Of a stretch of DNA of 64,000 bases, positions 8,335 to 17,960 are shown piece by piece (positions within the stretch are counted from its first letter, which is position 1; each line of letters opens with the position of its first letter). The translations under genes were made by a program, and so were the position numbers. A model generated the notes under the pieces. It had not been told where the DNA came from. It worked only from the letters and a program-made list of their open reading frames with translations, and made no database searches. Source of the DNA: Saccharospirillum sp965652395 (GTDB lineage Bacteria; Pseudomonadota; Gammaproteobacteria; Pseudomonadales; Natronospirillaceae); contig CBFGUW010000005.1 in NCBI GenBank assembly GCA_965652395.1, positions 62,001-126,000 of the forward strand, given 5' to 3'.

Positions 8335-9911
8335 TATTGCCCCTCCTTGCGGAACATGTTCAGCATGCGGCGGGTCACGTAGAAGCCCCCGAATATGTTA
8401 ATGCTGGTCACCAGAATCCCCACAGCCGCCAAGACCGTTACCAGGCCCGAACCGCTGCCGCTGACCTGCAGCAGGGAACCAATGATAATGATGCTGGAAA
8501 TGGCGTTGGTCACACTCATCAAGGGTGTATGTAGCGAGTGGCTGACATTCCAGATGACCTGCCAACCCACGAAAACCGCCAATACAAAAACCGTGAAATG
8601 GCTGACAAAGTCCGGCGGTGCCACCGAACCCAGGCCGAGCAGGGCGGCCCCGGCAACCAACCAGTAGAGTGCGATCGGCTGGGCACGCTTCGGTGCCGTG
8701 CTCTGAGCTTCGGGCTGCTCGACCTTGGGTTCCGCTTTGGGCTTGGGCGCAGCCGAGAGTTTCGGGGGTGGTGGTGGCCAGAGCACATCGCCCTGATGCA
8801 CAACGGTACAACCCCGGGTGATTTCGTCTTCCAAATCGAAGACCAGCTCACCATTTTTTTCCGGGCACAGATGCTCGATCAGCCGCAACAGGTTGTTGGA
8901 TAGCAGTTGGCTCGCCTGAGTGGCGGCCCGGGCAGCGAGATTGGTAAAGCCGATGATCTTCACGCCATGGCGCTCGACAATCTCGTCCTTCACCGTGCAT
9001 TCGCAGTTGCCGCCATTGGGTGAAGCCAGGTCGACCACCACGCTGCCGGGTTGCATGGCTTTCACCATCTCTTCGGTTATCAGTTTCGGCGCCGGTCTGC
9101 CCGGAATCAGAGCGGTGGTGATAATGATGTCCACCTCTTTGGCCTGAGCCATGAACAAAGCCATTTCGGCTTCGATGAATTCTTTGGACATCTCTTTGGC
9201 ATAACCGCCGGTGCCGGAGCCTTCTTCTTCGATCTCCACGGTGAGGAATTCCCCACCCATGGATTCCACCTGTTCTTTCACTTCGAGGCGGGTATCGAAA
9301 GCGCGTACTACGGCCCCCAGGCTTTTGGCCGCACCGATGGCGGCGAGACCGGCCACACCGGCACCAATGACCATAACTTTCGCGGGCGGGATCTTACCGG
9401 CCGCCGTGATCTGCCCGGTGAAAAAACGACCAAACTGGTTGGCTGCTTCGATAACGGAGCGATAACCGGCGATGTTCGCCATGGAACTGAGCACGTCCAT
9501 TTTCTGGGCGCGGGAGATACGGGGAATGGCATCCAGCGAAACGGCCGTGTCATTTTTCTGAGTGAATTTCTCCAGCGTATCGGCGTTTTGGCCGGGTGCC
9601 AGGAAGGAAATCCAGGTTTTGCCCTCACCCAGGGCATCCATTTCCGAGCCGGGCAGATGCTCGTGCTCGGCCATGGGACCATTGATTTTGAGTAAGACAT
9701 CGGCCTGGGAATAAAGCGTTTTGACATCGGTTTCAATGTTGGCACCGGCATCGCGGTACAGATCGTCCGCGTACTGGGCGGCGTCACCCGCACCGGCTTC
9801 CACTATGACATTAAAGCCAAGGTCTATCAGTTTTCGCGCCGTATCCGGCGTAACCGGGACCCGGGTTTCCCCCGGTAGTCTGTCCCTGGGCACTGCGATC
9901 GTGAGTGGCAT
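8334..9911 (-). CDS. pntA: NAD(P) transhydrogenase subunit alpha
   Basis: The 525-aa product is the alpha subunit partner of PntB. Residues about 1-380 form the cytosolic NAD(H)-binding domain I, related to alanine dehydrogenase, with the nucleotide fold G-A-G-V-A-G-L-A-A-I near 180. A proline/lysine-rich linker follows (about 390-420, containing P-P-P-P-P and several K-P pairs). The C-terminal ~110 residues hold the membrane helices of domain II. The fused single-chain alpha subunit is the E. coli layout (510 aa), unlike alphaproteobacteria that split it in two. A Shine-Dalgarno-like GGGAGT precedes the ATG. Operon order is pntA then pntB. Confidence 0.97.
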   Translation of the reverse strand: MPLTIAVPRDRLPGETRVPVTPDTARKLIDLGFNVIVEAGAGDAAQYADDLYRDAGANIETDVKTLYSQADVLLKINGPMAEHEHLPGSEMDALGEGKTWISFLAPGQNADTLEKFTQKNDTAVSLDAIPRISRAQKMDVLSSMANIAGYRSVIEAANQFGRFFTGQITAAGKIPPAKVMVIGAGVAGLAAIGAAKSLGAVVRAFDTRLEVKEQVESMGGEFLTVEIEEEGSGTGGYAKEMSKEFIEAEMALFMAQAKEVDIIITTALIPGRPAPKLITEEMVKAMQPGSVVVDLASPNGGNCECTVKDEIVERHGVKIIGFTNLAARAATQASQLLSNNLLRLIEHLCPEKNGELVFDLEDEITRGCTVVHQGDVLWPPPPPKLSAAPKPKAEPKVEQPEAQSTAPKRAQPIALYWLVAGAALLGLGSVAPPDFVSHFTVFVLAVFVGWQVIWNVSHSLHTPLMSVTNAISSIIIIGSLLQVSGSGSGLVTVLAAVGILVTSINIFGGFYVTRRMLNMFRKEGQ

Positions 9912-10593
9912 GGTTACTCCCGTTACTTGTTAATGGGGTAGTCGAATTATTTTTTTGGTGAAGACCGCCTCTGGTTATTTGTCATTATCGGTTCGGGCTT
10001 TTAATCTCAGTCAGTGGTTCTTCCCCAAGAAAGAGCGCTGTGTCAAAACCGGACCATCTTGACCTGCTCCTTGGTTCAGATCAACCAAAGGTAGGATTGA
10101 AATCGCCTAAGAGCACGATCCGGGCGGGCTATGACGGTTTCAGAACAGAGAGTCCAGCTATCACTCGAACTAAAGGAGGAGGCGAAATGCCCGGTTTTAG
10201 CGGCCTTAAGGTTTGAGAAATGAAAACCTGCGGGGTATTCTGAATTCACGATGTTCAGTGGACATCCCGGAGCCAAAAAAACAAAACGAAGACATAAAGA
10301 AAGTACGAACAGAGTCGGCTCCGACTCGCTCGGGAATGGGACTTTTAGCATTGATCCGGAAGGCAGCCTCACTGATAACCGGCCGCACTCATACGCAGAG
10401 CAAGGCTGTGTGGGAGACGGGTACCTCCACTATGGAAGCCTGCCTATCCCTCTGCTCCTTCCAAGTGCAAAAAGACCCCTGTTATAGCAACAACAATAAA
10501 TTGGATTCTAACTGAGACGGTTTTTGACCGGCCGGTCAATTTTGGTCGTACCCGAAAATCTCTCGTTGAATGAACCCAAACAGGAGAGTCAGA
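9912..10593. other. Gene-free region between divergent pntA and the TRAP operon
   Basis: About 680 bases without a convincing gene. Short open frames exist on both strands but lack ribosome-binding sites and look like chance. The region must hold the promoters of both divergent operons. The clearest element is the 16-bp palindrome at 10524-10539. A GAGTCGG/CCGACTC dyad near 10311-10326 is also visible. Nothing else was recognised. Confidence 0.6.
10524..10539. promoter_or_regulatory. Perfect 16-bp palindrome, candidate TetR-family operator
   Basis: TTGACCGGCCGGTCAA is fully self-complementary and lies about 55 bases upstream of the TRAP binding-protein ATG. The GACCG-N-CGGTC style is typical of operators bound by TetR/AcrR-family repressors. 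No TetR gene lies in the window, so the cognate regulator would act in trans. Function is inferred from symmetry and position. Confidence 0.5.
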
Positions 10594-11688
10594 ATGAAAA
10601 GACGTGACGTCATCAAGAAAGGTTTGATCGGCGCCGGTGGTGTTGCCGCTGCCACGACCATTGCTGCTCCGGCCATTGCCGAAGACCGCGTTGAAATCAC
10701 TATGGTTTCCACCTGGCCACGGGATTTTCCGGGTCTGGGAACCGGCGCACAGCGTTTTGCCCAGCGGGTCAGCAACATGACCAATGGCCGCATCAAAGTA
10801 AACTACTATGCCGCCGGTGAGCGGGTAGGTGCGTTTGATGCGTTCGACGAAGTGGCTTCCGGCAACGCCCAGATTTACCACGGTGCCGAATACTACTGGA
10901 CCGGTAAGCACCCTGCCTATGGCTTCTTTACCGCGGTTCCCGTCGGTCTGACAGCTTCCGAAATGAACGGCTGGATTCGCTTCGGCGGCGGCCAGGAACT
11001 GTGGGATGAGCTGGCAGCCGAGTTCGGTCTGAAAGGCCTGATGTGCGGTAACACCGGTGTGCAGATGGGTGGTTGGTTCCGTGAGGAAATCAACTCCGTT
11101 GACGACCTGAAAGGTCTGAAAATGCGTATGCCGGGCCTGGGTGGCAGCGTTCTGTCCAAGTTGGGTGCGTCACCGGTTTCCCTGCCGGGCGGCCAGATCT
11201 ATGAAAACCTGATTTCCGGCGCCATCGATGCCACCGAGTGGGTTGGCCCCTGGAACGACGAAATTCTCAAGCTCTATGAAGCCGCCAAATACTACTACTA
11301 TCCGGGCTACCACGAGCCGGGTTCAATGCTGAGCATCGGCATGAACAAGAAGTGGTTCGACGGCCTGTCCAAATCCGATCAGTTGATCATCGAAGCGGCG
11401 GCATCCATGGAAAACGATGTGATGCTGGCTGAATACAACGCCAAGAACGGCGCCGCTCTGCAGCGCCTGATCACACAACAGGGTGTTAAGCTGCGTAAAT
11501 TCAGCAACGACATCTACGATGCCTTCGGCGAAGCCGCCGAGGAAGTGTTCGAAGAAACCCGCGATCACAGTGCCCTGGCAAGCCGCGTGGTGGACAGCTT
11601 CGAGAAAGCCCGCCGCGAAATCGGTGCCTGGACGGCAATTTCCGATGTGGAATACATCAACCAGCGCAACCGCGTTCTGGGTGGCTGA
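10594..11688 (+). CDS. TRAP transporter substrate-binding protein, TakP-like
   Basis: A 364-aa periplasmic DctP-family receptor that delivers an organic acid to the TRAP permease encoded just downstream. The start is the ATG at 10594, preceded by CAGGAGAG. The N-terminus has a twin-arginine-like signal (K-R-R-D-V-I-K-K, a hydrophobic stretch, then A-x-A before residue 30), suggesting Tat export. The mature part (T-W-P-R-D-F-P-G-L-G-T-G-A, H-G-A-E-Y-Y-W-T-G-K, G-G-G-Q-E-L-W-D-E-L, A-T-E-W-V-G-P) resembles TakP-type receptors, known for 2-oxo acids such as pyruvate; the ligand here is inferred. The operon continues with two permease genes after an intercistronic hairpin. Confidence 0.94.
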   Translation: MKRRDVIKKGLIGAGGVAAATTIAAPAIAEDRVEITMVSTWPRDFPGLGTGAQRFAQRVSNMTNGRIKVNYYAAGERVGAFDAFDEVASGNAQIYHGAEYYWTGKHPAYGFFTAVPVGLTASEMNGWIRFGGGQELWDELAAEFGLKGLMCGNTGVQMGGWFREEINSVDDLKGLKMRMPGLGGSVLSKLGASPVSLPGGQIYENLISGAIDATEWVGPWNDEILKLYEAAKYYYYPGYHEPGSMLSIGMNKKWFDGLSKSDQLIIEAAASMENDVMLAEYNAKNGAALQRLITQQGVKLRKFSNDIYDAFGEAAEEVFEETRDHSALASRVVDSFEKARREIGAWTAISDVEYINQRNRVLGG

Positions 11689-11725
11689 TTCCATCTCGGC
11701 TGGTCCGACACTGAAGTAACCTAAT

Positions 11726-11756
11726 CGGCCGTTCGGGCATGTTGTTCGAACGGCCG
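11726..11756 (+). promoter_or_regulatory. Intercistronic hairpin between binding-protein and permease genes
   Basis: CGGCCGTTCG (11726-11735) pairs with CGAACGGCCG (11747-11756) around an 11-base loop. There is no downstream T-run, so it is unlikely to be a full terminator. Such structures commonly protect the 3' end of the highly expressed binding-protein message and lower permease expression; that role is inferred. Confidence 0.5.
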
Positions 11757-11842
11757 GTTCTGTGCTTGGGTCAGGCTTGTTTCATCGGTCCTGGCCTCGT
11801 TCAGAACCAATGCAGTTTTCATTCTTTTTCAGGTGGTGTCCT

Positions 11843-12880
11843 GTGAATTCACCGAGTCACTCTTTCGCAGTTGACGGGTTCGGCCCTGTCGCCGTGGTCG
11901 CCAGAAGTTTCTGCATGGCCATCGTGTTTTTAACTGCACTCTATTTACTGAACAACTATTTGAATTTATGGCAGGGCTGGCCGGGAGCGGTGTCGCTTTA
12001 TGCCGACTGGTTGGGTGCCGATGCGGCTTCCTGGCAAGGTTGGCTGCAGGGCTTGTCCTATCCTCTAGTTGTCCTGTTGGCCATCGTGATAACGGTGCGT
12101 GCCTCCGGTCGCAGCTTGATGACAGACTCCCGCCTTTGGGGTGCCGTTTCCGCCTATATCGTTCGTGTGGCCTTTTGGACTGTACTGCTCGTGGGGGTGG
12201 TCGACAGCCTGATCTCTTTCCTCCGAGTCGAGGAAATGCTCAGCGCGCTGGTCGGTACCGACCTCGCTGGAAACCTGGCTCGAGCCACCTTCCGTGGCAC
12301 CTATGTGCATTACCCACTGTTGGTCGTCTCTTTCGTGATTGCCGCCATTATTCGCACCATCAGCGTCAGCTGGCTGGCTTTGCTGGTGGTGTTCGCCGAG
12401 TTTCTGATCGTGATCGCCCGCTTTGTTTTCTCTTATGAACAGACTTTCATGGGGGACCTGGTGCGCTTCTGGTATGCCGGTCTTTTCCTGTTTGCCAGTG
12501 CTTATACGTTGCGTGAGGAAGGGCATGTGCGGGTGGATGTATTGTATTCCCATCTCAGCCACACCATTCAGGCGCGGTTGAACATCCTTGGCATTCTTCT
12601 GTTGGGCCTGCCGTTATGCTGGATCATTCTGTCACTCGGAATGTGGGACCGCACCAGCAGCCTGAACAGTCCATTGGTCAGTTTCGAGATCTCCCAGAGT
12701 GGTTACGGGCTTTTCGTGAAATATCTGATGGCGGGCTTTTTAGTAGTCTTTGCCGTGTCGATGATGATTCAGTTTTGCAGTTATCTGCTCCAGAACCTGG
12801 CGGTACTCAGTGGTGAACATCAACCCGAGGATCACCACGAGCATGACCCGCTGCAGTCGATGATTGAAGATAAGGTGTAA
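11843..12880 (+). CDS. TRAP transporter small permease (DctQ-type), unusually long
   Basis: The inner-membrane small subunit of the tripartite TRAP transporter, which supports the large permease. The frame opens at 11762, but GTG at 11843, preceded by AGGTGG, is the best-supported start (345 aa); ATG at 11810 is an alternative. DctQ proteins usually have four helices in 160-200 aa. Here the conserved DctQ part is the C-terminal half (F-S-Y-E-Q-T-F-M-G-D, then Y-T-L-R-E-E-G-H-V-R-V-D), and the N-terminal half adds about four more hydrophobic segments. The C-terminal tail is His/Asp/Glu-rich (E-D-H-H-E-H-D), a possible metal-binding patch. The stop is three bases before the large permease ATG. 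Confidence 0.88.
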   Translation: MNSPSHSFAVDGFGPVAVVARSFCMAIVFLTALYLLNNYLNLWQGWPGAVSLYADWLGADAASWQGWLQGLSYPLVVLLAIVITVRASGRSLMTDSRLWGAVSAYIVRVAFWTVLLVGVVDSLISFLRVEEMLSALVGTDLAGNLARATFRGTYVHYPLLVVSFVIAAIIRTISVSWLALLVVFAEFLIVIARFVFSYEQTFMGDLVRFWYAGLFLFASAYTLREEGHVRVDVLYSHLSHTIQARLNILGILLLGLPLCWIILSLGMWDRTSSLNSPLVSFEISQSGYGLFVKYLMAGFLVVFAVSMMIQFCSYLLQNLAVLSGEHQPEDHHEHDPLQSMIEDKV

Positions 12881-12883
12881 ACG

Positions 12884-15544
12884 ATGGAGCTTCTTTTTCT
12901 CGCCATTCTGGTATTAACGATGGTTGTAGCCCTGACGTCGGGGTTCCCGGTGGCGTTTGCCCTGCCGGGGTCAGCCATCATCACCATCGCCCTGGCCGCT
13001 TTTTGCGGTTACTTTTTCGCGGGCAGTGCCGATGCCTATTTTATCGAAGGGGGGCCGGTGCAGTGGATAAACGCCGGTATCACCAATTTCAGGAGTGTCT
13101 ATTGGAACGTCGAGCGTGACACCCTGATTGCGATTCCTCTGTTTATTTTCATGGGCATCATGCTGCAGCGGTCGAAGATCGCCGAGGATCTGCTGGTGGC
13201 CATGGCTCAGATGTTCGGTCCCGTACCGGGCGGTCTGGGAATCTCGGTAGTACTGGTCGGTGCGCTGTTGGCGGCGACCACGGGTATCGTGGGTGCCACC
13301 GTCATCGCCATGGGCATGATTTCCCTGCCTGCGATGTTGCGTAACAACTACTCCCATTCGCTGTCCACCGGCACCATCTGTGCATCGGGTACCCTGGGGC
13401 AGATTATTCCGCCCTCCATCGTATTGATCATCCTGGCGGATCAACTTGCCAGTGCGGCGGATCAGGCGAGCAACCTGCGTGCGGCCGATTATCGCGCCGC
13501 CACCGGTGAGTTTTCGATGCCATCCACCCTGGATGTCACCTCAACCAGTGCCGGCGACATGTTCATGGGTGCCATCATTCCGGGCTTGCTGCTGGTGGGT
13601 CTGTACATTCTGTATATCCTGATCACCGCTTTGATCAACCCGAAAAAAGCACCACCGGTCCCTTATGAAGGCTCCTATAACCGTACCTTCTTCCTCATGG
13701 TGTTCAAGGCGCTGTTCCCGCCGTTGGCGTTGATCATTCTTGTGCTGGGTTCCATTCTCCTGGGGGTCGCCACGGTAAACCAAGCGGGCTCGGTGGGTGC
13801 CATCGGCGCAATACTGATGGGTGGTTACCGGCTTTATGAAGGGCGCAACCGTTACCTGCCGATTCTATTGACCGGTATCGGCCTGCTGGCGGTAACCCTG
13901 TGTTTGAGCATTTGGGATCTGAACATCAAGAGCATCAGCGGCCCGGGTGAAATGGCGGGTATCGTTATCGCCGCCCTGGGTGTTGCGGTGTTGATGATCG
14001 GCATTCTGTGGAGTCTGGTTCGGGTGCACCGTATTGACCAGACCTTGCTCGGTGTTATGCGTGAAACGGTCAAAACCTCCAGCATGGTGTTCATCATTCT
14101 GATCGGTGCCGCTATGTTGACCGCCGCGTTCCGCGCTTTCGGCGGTGAAGAGCTGGTGCGTCACTTCCTGACCGGCCTGCCGGGCGGGTTCTGGACGCAG
14201 TTCATCGTCGTGATGCTGGTTATCTTCATTCTGGGCTTCTTCCTCGACTTTATCGAAATCGCGGTGGTGATCGTGCCTCTGGTGGCGCCGATCCTGCTGG
14301 CTGCGCCCGACGCCAACGTCACGGCGGTCTGGCTGGGTGTTATGGTGGGCATGAACCTGCAGACCTCCTTCCTGACACCACCTTTCGGATTTGCGTTGTT
14401 CTACCTGCGTGGCGTGGCGCCGAAGATCGTGAAGACGTTGTCGATCTACAAAGGCGTGGTGCCCTTCATTGGCCTGCAAATACTGGCGCTGATCATCGTC
14501 GGCCTGATGCCGCCGTTGGTGAACTATCTGCCCAACCGCAACTTCCTGTTGTCCGAAAATGCGCCACCGCCCATGAACCCGAAACTGCAGTACTGCATGG
14601 AAGAAGACCTGTTCGAGTTCTATGAAGAGAACGAAGAAGAGCTGCGCCGCGCCGCCTCGGACTTGCGTTCCCAGAACCTGGCGCTGCTACCCCAGGAGTA
14701 TCGGGAAGGCCTGGAGGAAGGGCTCGACCAGATGCTCAATACCTTCGCAATGGTTGAGACCGTACGTCAGGCTGAAGCCCGCATCGATGAGCTGGCCAAG
14801 GAATATCGTCCCACCCATACCGCCGTTCGCGATATCGAGCGGGAGTTGGCGCGCTTGACGGCCGAGGTTGAAGAGAAGAACGAGGCCATTCTGAACGAAC
14901 GTTATTCCGAAAACCCACGCGAAAAACGCATGGCCAACCTGGAAGAGGATATCGAACACATTCGGGCGGAAATGGACGAACTGCGCAACGACATGCCGGA
15001 GGGTTGGCGCGATCAGCGCTCGGCGTTCCAGACGGTGAGCCGCGAAGCCATGACCACCCGCTTCCAGTACCGCAACAATGTCGACAGTGCCTATGAACCG
15101 GTACGTGAGCTGTTGGACGTGCTCAATGCCACTGAGGCCCTGGCGGCCGAAGAAGAGGCATTGATGGCGCTCGAGAGTGCTCTGGCTGACAGCGACAACG
15201 AAGCGGCTATGGCACGTATCGAATCGGTCGAGGACCGGATGGGTGAAATCGAAGGTGCCGGAGATATCCGTTCCAACCTGGCCCGGGCCCGTCGTGCCCT
15301 GCGGGGTGGTGAGCCGGATCGAGTCAAGGCGCGGCAGGAATATGAGGAAGCCAGAGCCGCCTATGCCAGCGAGTTGACCTGGCGTCGCGAAGCTGTAGCC
15401 CAGTTGTTGCCCGCTTTGACCGAGTACCACGAGACCATCCAATACAACATTGGTTTGCGTCAGCAGGCGCGTCTGCCGAAAGGCCAGGCACTCGCTGTTG
15501 CAAGATGTTTGTCGCATCATGAGGATGTTTCGCTATCCTTCTAG
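12884..15544 (+). CDS. TRAP transporter large permease (DctM-type) with long coiled-coil C-terminal extension
   Basis: The inner-membrane translocation subunit of the TRAP transporter, a Na+ (or H+)-coupled symporter. Residues about 1-545 are the DctM domain with many helices and the family signatures I-P-L-F-I-F-M-G, G-A-T-V-I-A-M-G-M-I-S-L-P, L-G-Q-I-I-P-P-S and N-L-Q-T-S-F-L-T-P-P-F-G. An insert of about 60 aa separates the halves (around 185-215), and extra helices near 290-370 make it larger than the usual 430 aa. From about residue 550 (base ~14534) a ~335-aa charged tail follows, rich in Glu, Arg and Ala in heptad-like order, lacking membrane segments and predicted as a coiled coil. 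The tail is unusual for DctM. Confidence 0.94.
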   Translation: MELLFLAILVLTMVVALTSGFPVAFALPGSAIITIALAAFCGYFFAGSADAYFIEGGPVQWINAGITNFRSVYWNVERDTLIAIPLFIFMGIMLQRSKIAEDLLVAMAQMFGPVPGGLGISVVLVGALLAATTGIVGATVIAMGMISLPAMLRNNYSHSLSTGTICASGTLGQIIPPSIVLIILADQLASAADQASNLRAADYRAATGEFSMPSTLDVTSTSAGDMFMGAIIPGLLLVGLYILYILITALINPKKAPPVPYEGSYNRTFFLMVFKALFPPLALIILVLGSILLGVATVNQAGSVGAIGAILMGGYRLYEGRNRYLPILLTGIGLLAVTLCLSIWDLNIKSISGPGEMAGIVIAALGVAVLMIGILWSLVRVHRIDQTLLGVMRETVKTSSMVFIILIGAAMLTAAFRAFGGEELVRHFLTGLPGGFWTQFIVVMLVIFILGFFLDFIEIAVVIVPLVAPILLAAPDANVTAVWLGVMVGMNLQTSFLTPPFGFALFYLRGVAPKIVKTLSIYKGVVPFIGLQILALIIVGLMPPLVNYLPNRNFLLSENAPPPMNPKLQYCMEEDLFEFYEENEEELRRAASDLRSQNLALLPQEYREGLEEGLDQMLNTFAMVETVRQAEARIDELAKEYRPTHTAVRDIERELARLTAEVEEKNEAILNERYSENPREKRMANLEEDIEHIRAEMDELRNDMPEGWRDQRSAFQTVSREAMTTRFQYRNNVDSAYEPVRELLDVLNATEALAAEEEALMALESALADSDNEAAMARIESVEDRMGEIEGAGDIRSNLARARRALRGGEPDRVKARQEYEEARAAYASELTWRREAVAQLLPALTEYHETIQYNIGLRQQARLPKGQALAVARCLSHHEDVSLSF

Positions 15545-15607
15545 TATGACCTTTGACATCGGGCTTCAAAAATCGGGATCCCGGTCGATACAGTCATAAC
15601 AGGGAAC

Positions 15608-15639
15608 CCGGTCGGGTGCGTTTGTTCGCGCCCGACCGG
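15608..15639 (+). terminator. Strong hairpin after the TRAP operon
   Basis: A 13-bp stem (15608-15620 with 15627-15639, one G-T pair) has a six-base loop and lies about 65 bases past the large-permease stop. There is no T-run, so it may be a processing or protective hairpin or a rho-assisted terminator. Confidence 0.45.
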
Positions 15640-15792
15640 CTTCGGAGCTGAGACTCCAAGCCAAACGGGGCGACCGTTTTTTGTCCAGCCTGAAACCCGG
15701 GCTGGATGGGGGCGTCGGGCCTTGTTCGGTGGGGATTATTGCGCGGTGTACGAATAACAATAAGCACCCGTGCCGGCAAAGAGGTCCTGGTT

Positions 15793-17799
15793 ATGAAGCT
15801 GAGTCTTGTCCAACGGGTGGGCCTGGGGTTCGCCCTGTTAATCCTTCTTGTTTTCGTTATTTCCGGTGCCTCGATTCGAGGACAACGTTCGGTTGGTGAA
15901 CAAATGGCCCAGGTCGGCGGCTATTACGGCCAACTGCTGGCGCTCTCCGGTTTGACCATGAACGGTATTCAGAACATCAATCGGTTCAGTGGCGAATTCA
16001 TCAATTCCCGTGAGCCGGAACGGCTGCGGACGCTTACAGCGGACATTGAAAACGAAATCGTCGAGTTTCGGGCTCATATCGAAGAGCTCAACCAGCTGAT
16101 GGCGGGTGATGCCGCCAGCCGCGAGCAGTTGGAAACCGCCCGTCTGGCCGCAGAAGACAGTATCGCCGCCGCTGAAGCCTTAACGAGCCACCACCAAGCC
16201 TGGTTGGTGACCCTGTCCCATGAAAACCAACGCTTCGAAGCCTGGCAACCCCGGTTTGAAGCCCTGAGAGACACCCTGTTCCAGGTAAAACGACGACTTG
16301 GCTTTTCCCAGAACGACGTCTCATTCAATGAAGCCCTGAATCTGGTTCAGGAGCATGGCGAGTCAGCCGACCTTATGCTCAAGCAGATCCCCGGCACCAA
16401 CAATATTGAACAGCAGCTTCAGCCCATGGGTGAACAGTTACGCGCGGATCTGGCTGTCATGCAGAGTCAACTGGCGGAGTATGCTGACGAACGGTCTGAC
16501 GCTGTAGAGGCCGTCGAGCCGGTGGTTGAACCTTACGTCATTGCCATAACCGGCCCGGAAGGGCTTTATCAGACGCACTTGAATCTGCTGCAATTGAACC
16601 GCCAGCGACAGGCTGCCGTGGCACAACTGACTCAGCGAGTGGACGACGCTATTGTCACCCTGGAAGCTTTGAATGATTCCCTGGTGTCCGCTTCCGAGTC
16701 TGCGGTGGTTCAGTCAGAACGGTTCATCGCCCGCAATTTGCAAATCACGCTAACCCTCGCTGGCGTTGCCCTGATACTGGCGGTGTTATTGGGCTGGAGA
16801 ACCTACAGTTCCATTCGCCGTTCCATGTCACCGGTATTGAACGGCCTGGAGCACCTTTCAGACGGCGATCTGACGGTCGACCCCTTGTGTGAAGACAAAA
16901 CCGAATTGGGTCGCATCGGCGCCGGAGTGAACCAATTAACCACCACCATGCGCAATATTCTCGCCTCCATTCAGCAGAATGCGGACGAATTACGCGGCTT
17001 GAGCCGGGATTCGGACGATGCCGGTAACCTGATGCGCGATTTTGCCGAGCGCCAGGCGCGCCGGGTCAACGAAATGGCGACCGCCATGAACGAGTTTCAG
17101 CAAGCGGTGGAATCAGTGGCGATTTCGGCCGAGGAAACCCGGGCTCAGGTTGACGACCTGAACACAGTCAGCCGGGAGAGTGCGGACAGCGTGCGCACCA
17201 GCAGCGACATGATCGAGGATCTGAACCGGGAGCTGGACGAGGCCACGCATTCGATCCAGGAGCTGGCCGAGGCGTCGGACAATATCGGCACCATTGTTGC
17301 CACCATTCAGAATATCGCCGAACAAACCAATTTGCTGGCGCTCAACGCCGCCATCGAAGCGGCTCGGGCAGGCGAGCAGGGCCGAGGCTTTGCCGTGGTC
17401 GCGGACGAAGTGCGAAGCCTGGCCACCCGCACCCAACAAAGCACCGACGAAATCAACGAGATGATTTCATCGGTACAGCAACGTGCGGAGGCCGTGAACC
17501 GGCTGGTCGAGCGCAACCAGACCAAAGCGGTAAGTTGCGTGGAGCGTACCCGCCAGGCCGTAACGGCCATCGACAGCTTCACTGAAAAGCTGCTTCGGGT
17601 AACCGAGATGACCGAAACCATTGCCTCGGCCGCGACCGAACAGGCGCATTCGACCGATCGGGTCATGGGCGACATCAACGGTTTGCAGGAAGACAGCTCC
17701 CAACTGCTGGAGCAGAGCAAAGGCCTGCAGGACCAAACCCACCGTCTAAACGACATTTCCACCCGCCAACATGAACAACTGAGCCGCTTCAAAACCTGA
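15793..17799 (+). CDS. Methyl-accepting chemotaxis protein
   Basis: A 668-aa chemoreceptor of the inner membrane, starting at the ATG at 15793 (an upstream in-frame extension lacks homology). The order is: short cytosolic N-terminus, TM1 (about residues 8-28), periplasmic helical ligand-binding region (about 30-315), TM2 (about 320-340), HAMP (about 342-395) and a cytoplasmic signalling domain. The conserved hairpin tip is seen as I-A-E-Q-T-N-L-L-A-L-N-A-A-I-E-A-A-R-A-G-E-Q-like, followed by G-F-A-V-V-A-D-E-V-R-S-L-A. It relays ligand binding to CheA/CheW. The periplasmic domain looks like a long helical bundle rather than a Cache fold; the ligand is unknown. Its position after the TRAP operon might reflect sensing of the same substrate, which is speculative. 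Confidence 0.93.
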   Translation: MKLSLVQRVGLGFALLILLVFVISGASIRGQRSVGEQMAQVGGYYGQLLALSGLTMNGIQNINRFSGEFINSREPERLRTLTADIENEIVEFRAHIEELNQLMAGDAASREQLETARLAAEDSIAAAEALTSHHQAWLVTLSHENQRFEAWQPRFEALRDTLFQVKRRLGFSQNDVSFNEALNLVQEHGESADLMLKQIPGTNNIEQQLQPMGEQLRADLAVMQSQLAEYADERSDAVEAVEPVVEPYVIAITGPEGLYQTHLNLLQLNRQRQAAVAQLTQRVDDAIVTLEALNDSLVSASESAVVQSERFIARNLQITLTLAGVALILAVLLGWRTYSSIRRSMSPVLNGLEHLSDGDLTVDPLCEDKTELGRIGAGVNQLTTTMRNILASIQQNADELRGLSRDSDDAGNLMRDFAERQARRVNEMATAMNEFQQAVESVAISAEETRAQVDDLNTVSRESADSVRTSSDMIEDLNRELDEATHSIQELAEASDNIGTIVATIQNIAEQTNLLALNAAIEAARAGEQGRGFAVVADEVRSLATRTQQSTDEINEMISSVQQRAEAVNRLVERNQTKAVSCVERTRQAVTAIDSFTEKLLRVTEMTETIASAATEQAHSTDRVMGDINGLQEDSSQLLEQSKGLQDQTHRLNDISTRQHEQLSRFKT

Positions 17800-17960
17800 T
17801 CCGGATCGCAAGCCAGTCGGAATGCAAGCCACAAGGAGGCGGCGGAGCATGACAATGGGTAATGTGGAGAGGGAAGGGTCCGAGCCCTTGCGGGGCGCGG
17901 ATTCCAAACAGAAGCGATGAGAGGCCGGCGCGCCTGCCGGGAGCAGGCGAAGCGCGGTTT

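Noticed and set aside
10213..10515. Small frame of about 100 codons upstream of the TRAP operon
   Set aside because: No Shine-Dalgarno sequence, no recognisable content and overlapping alternatives in other frames.
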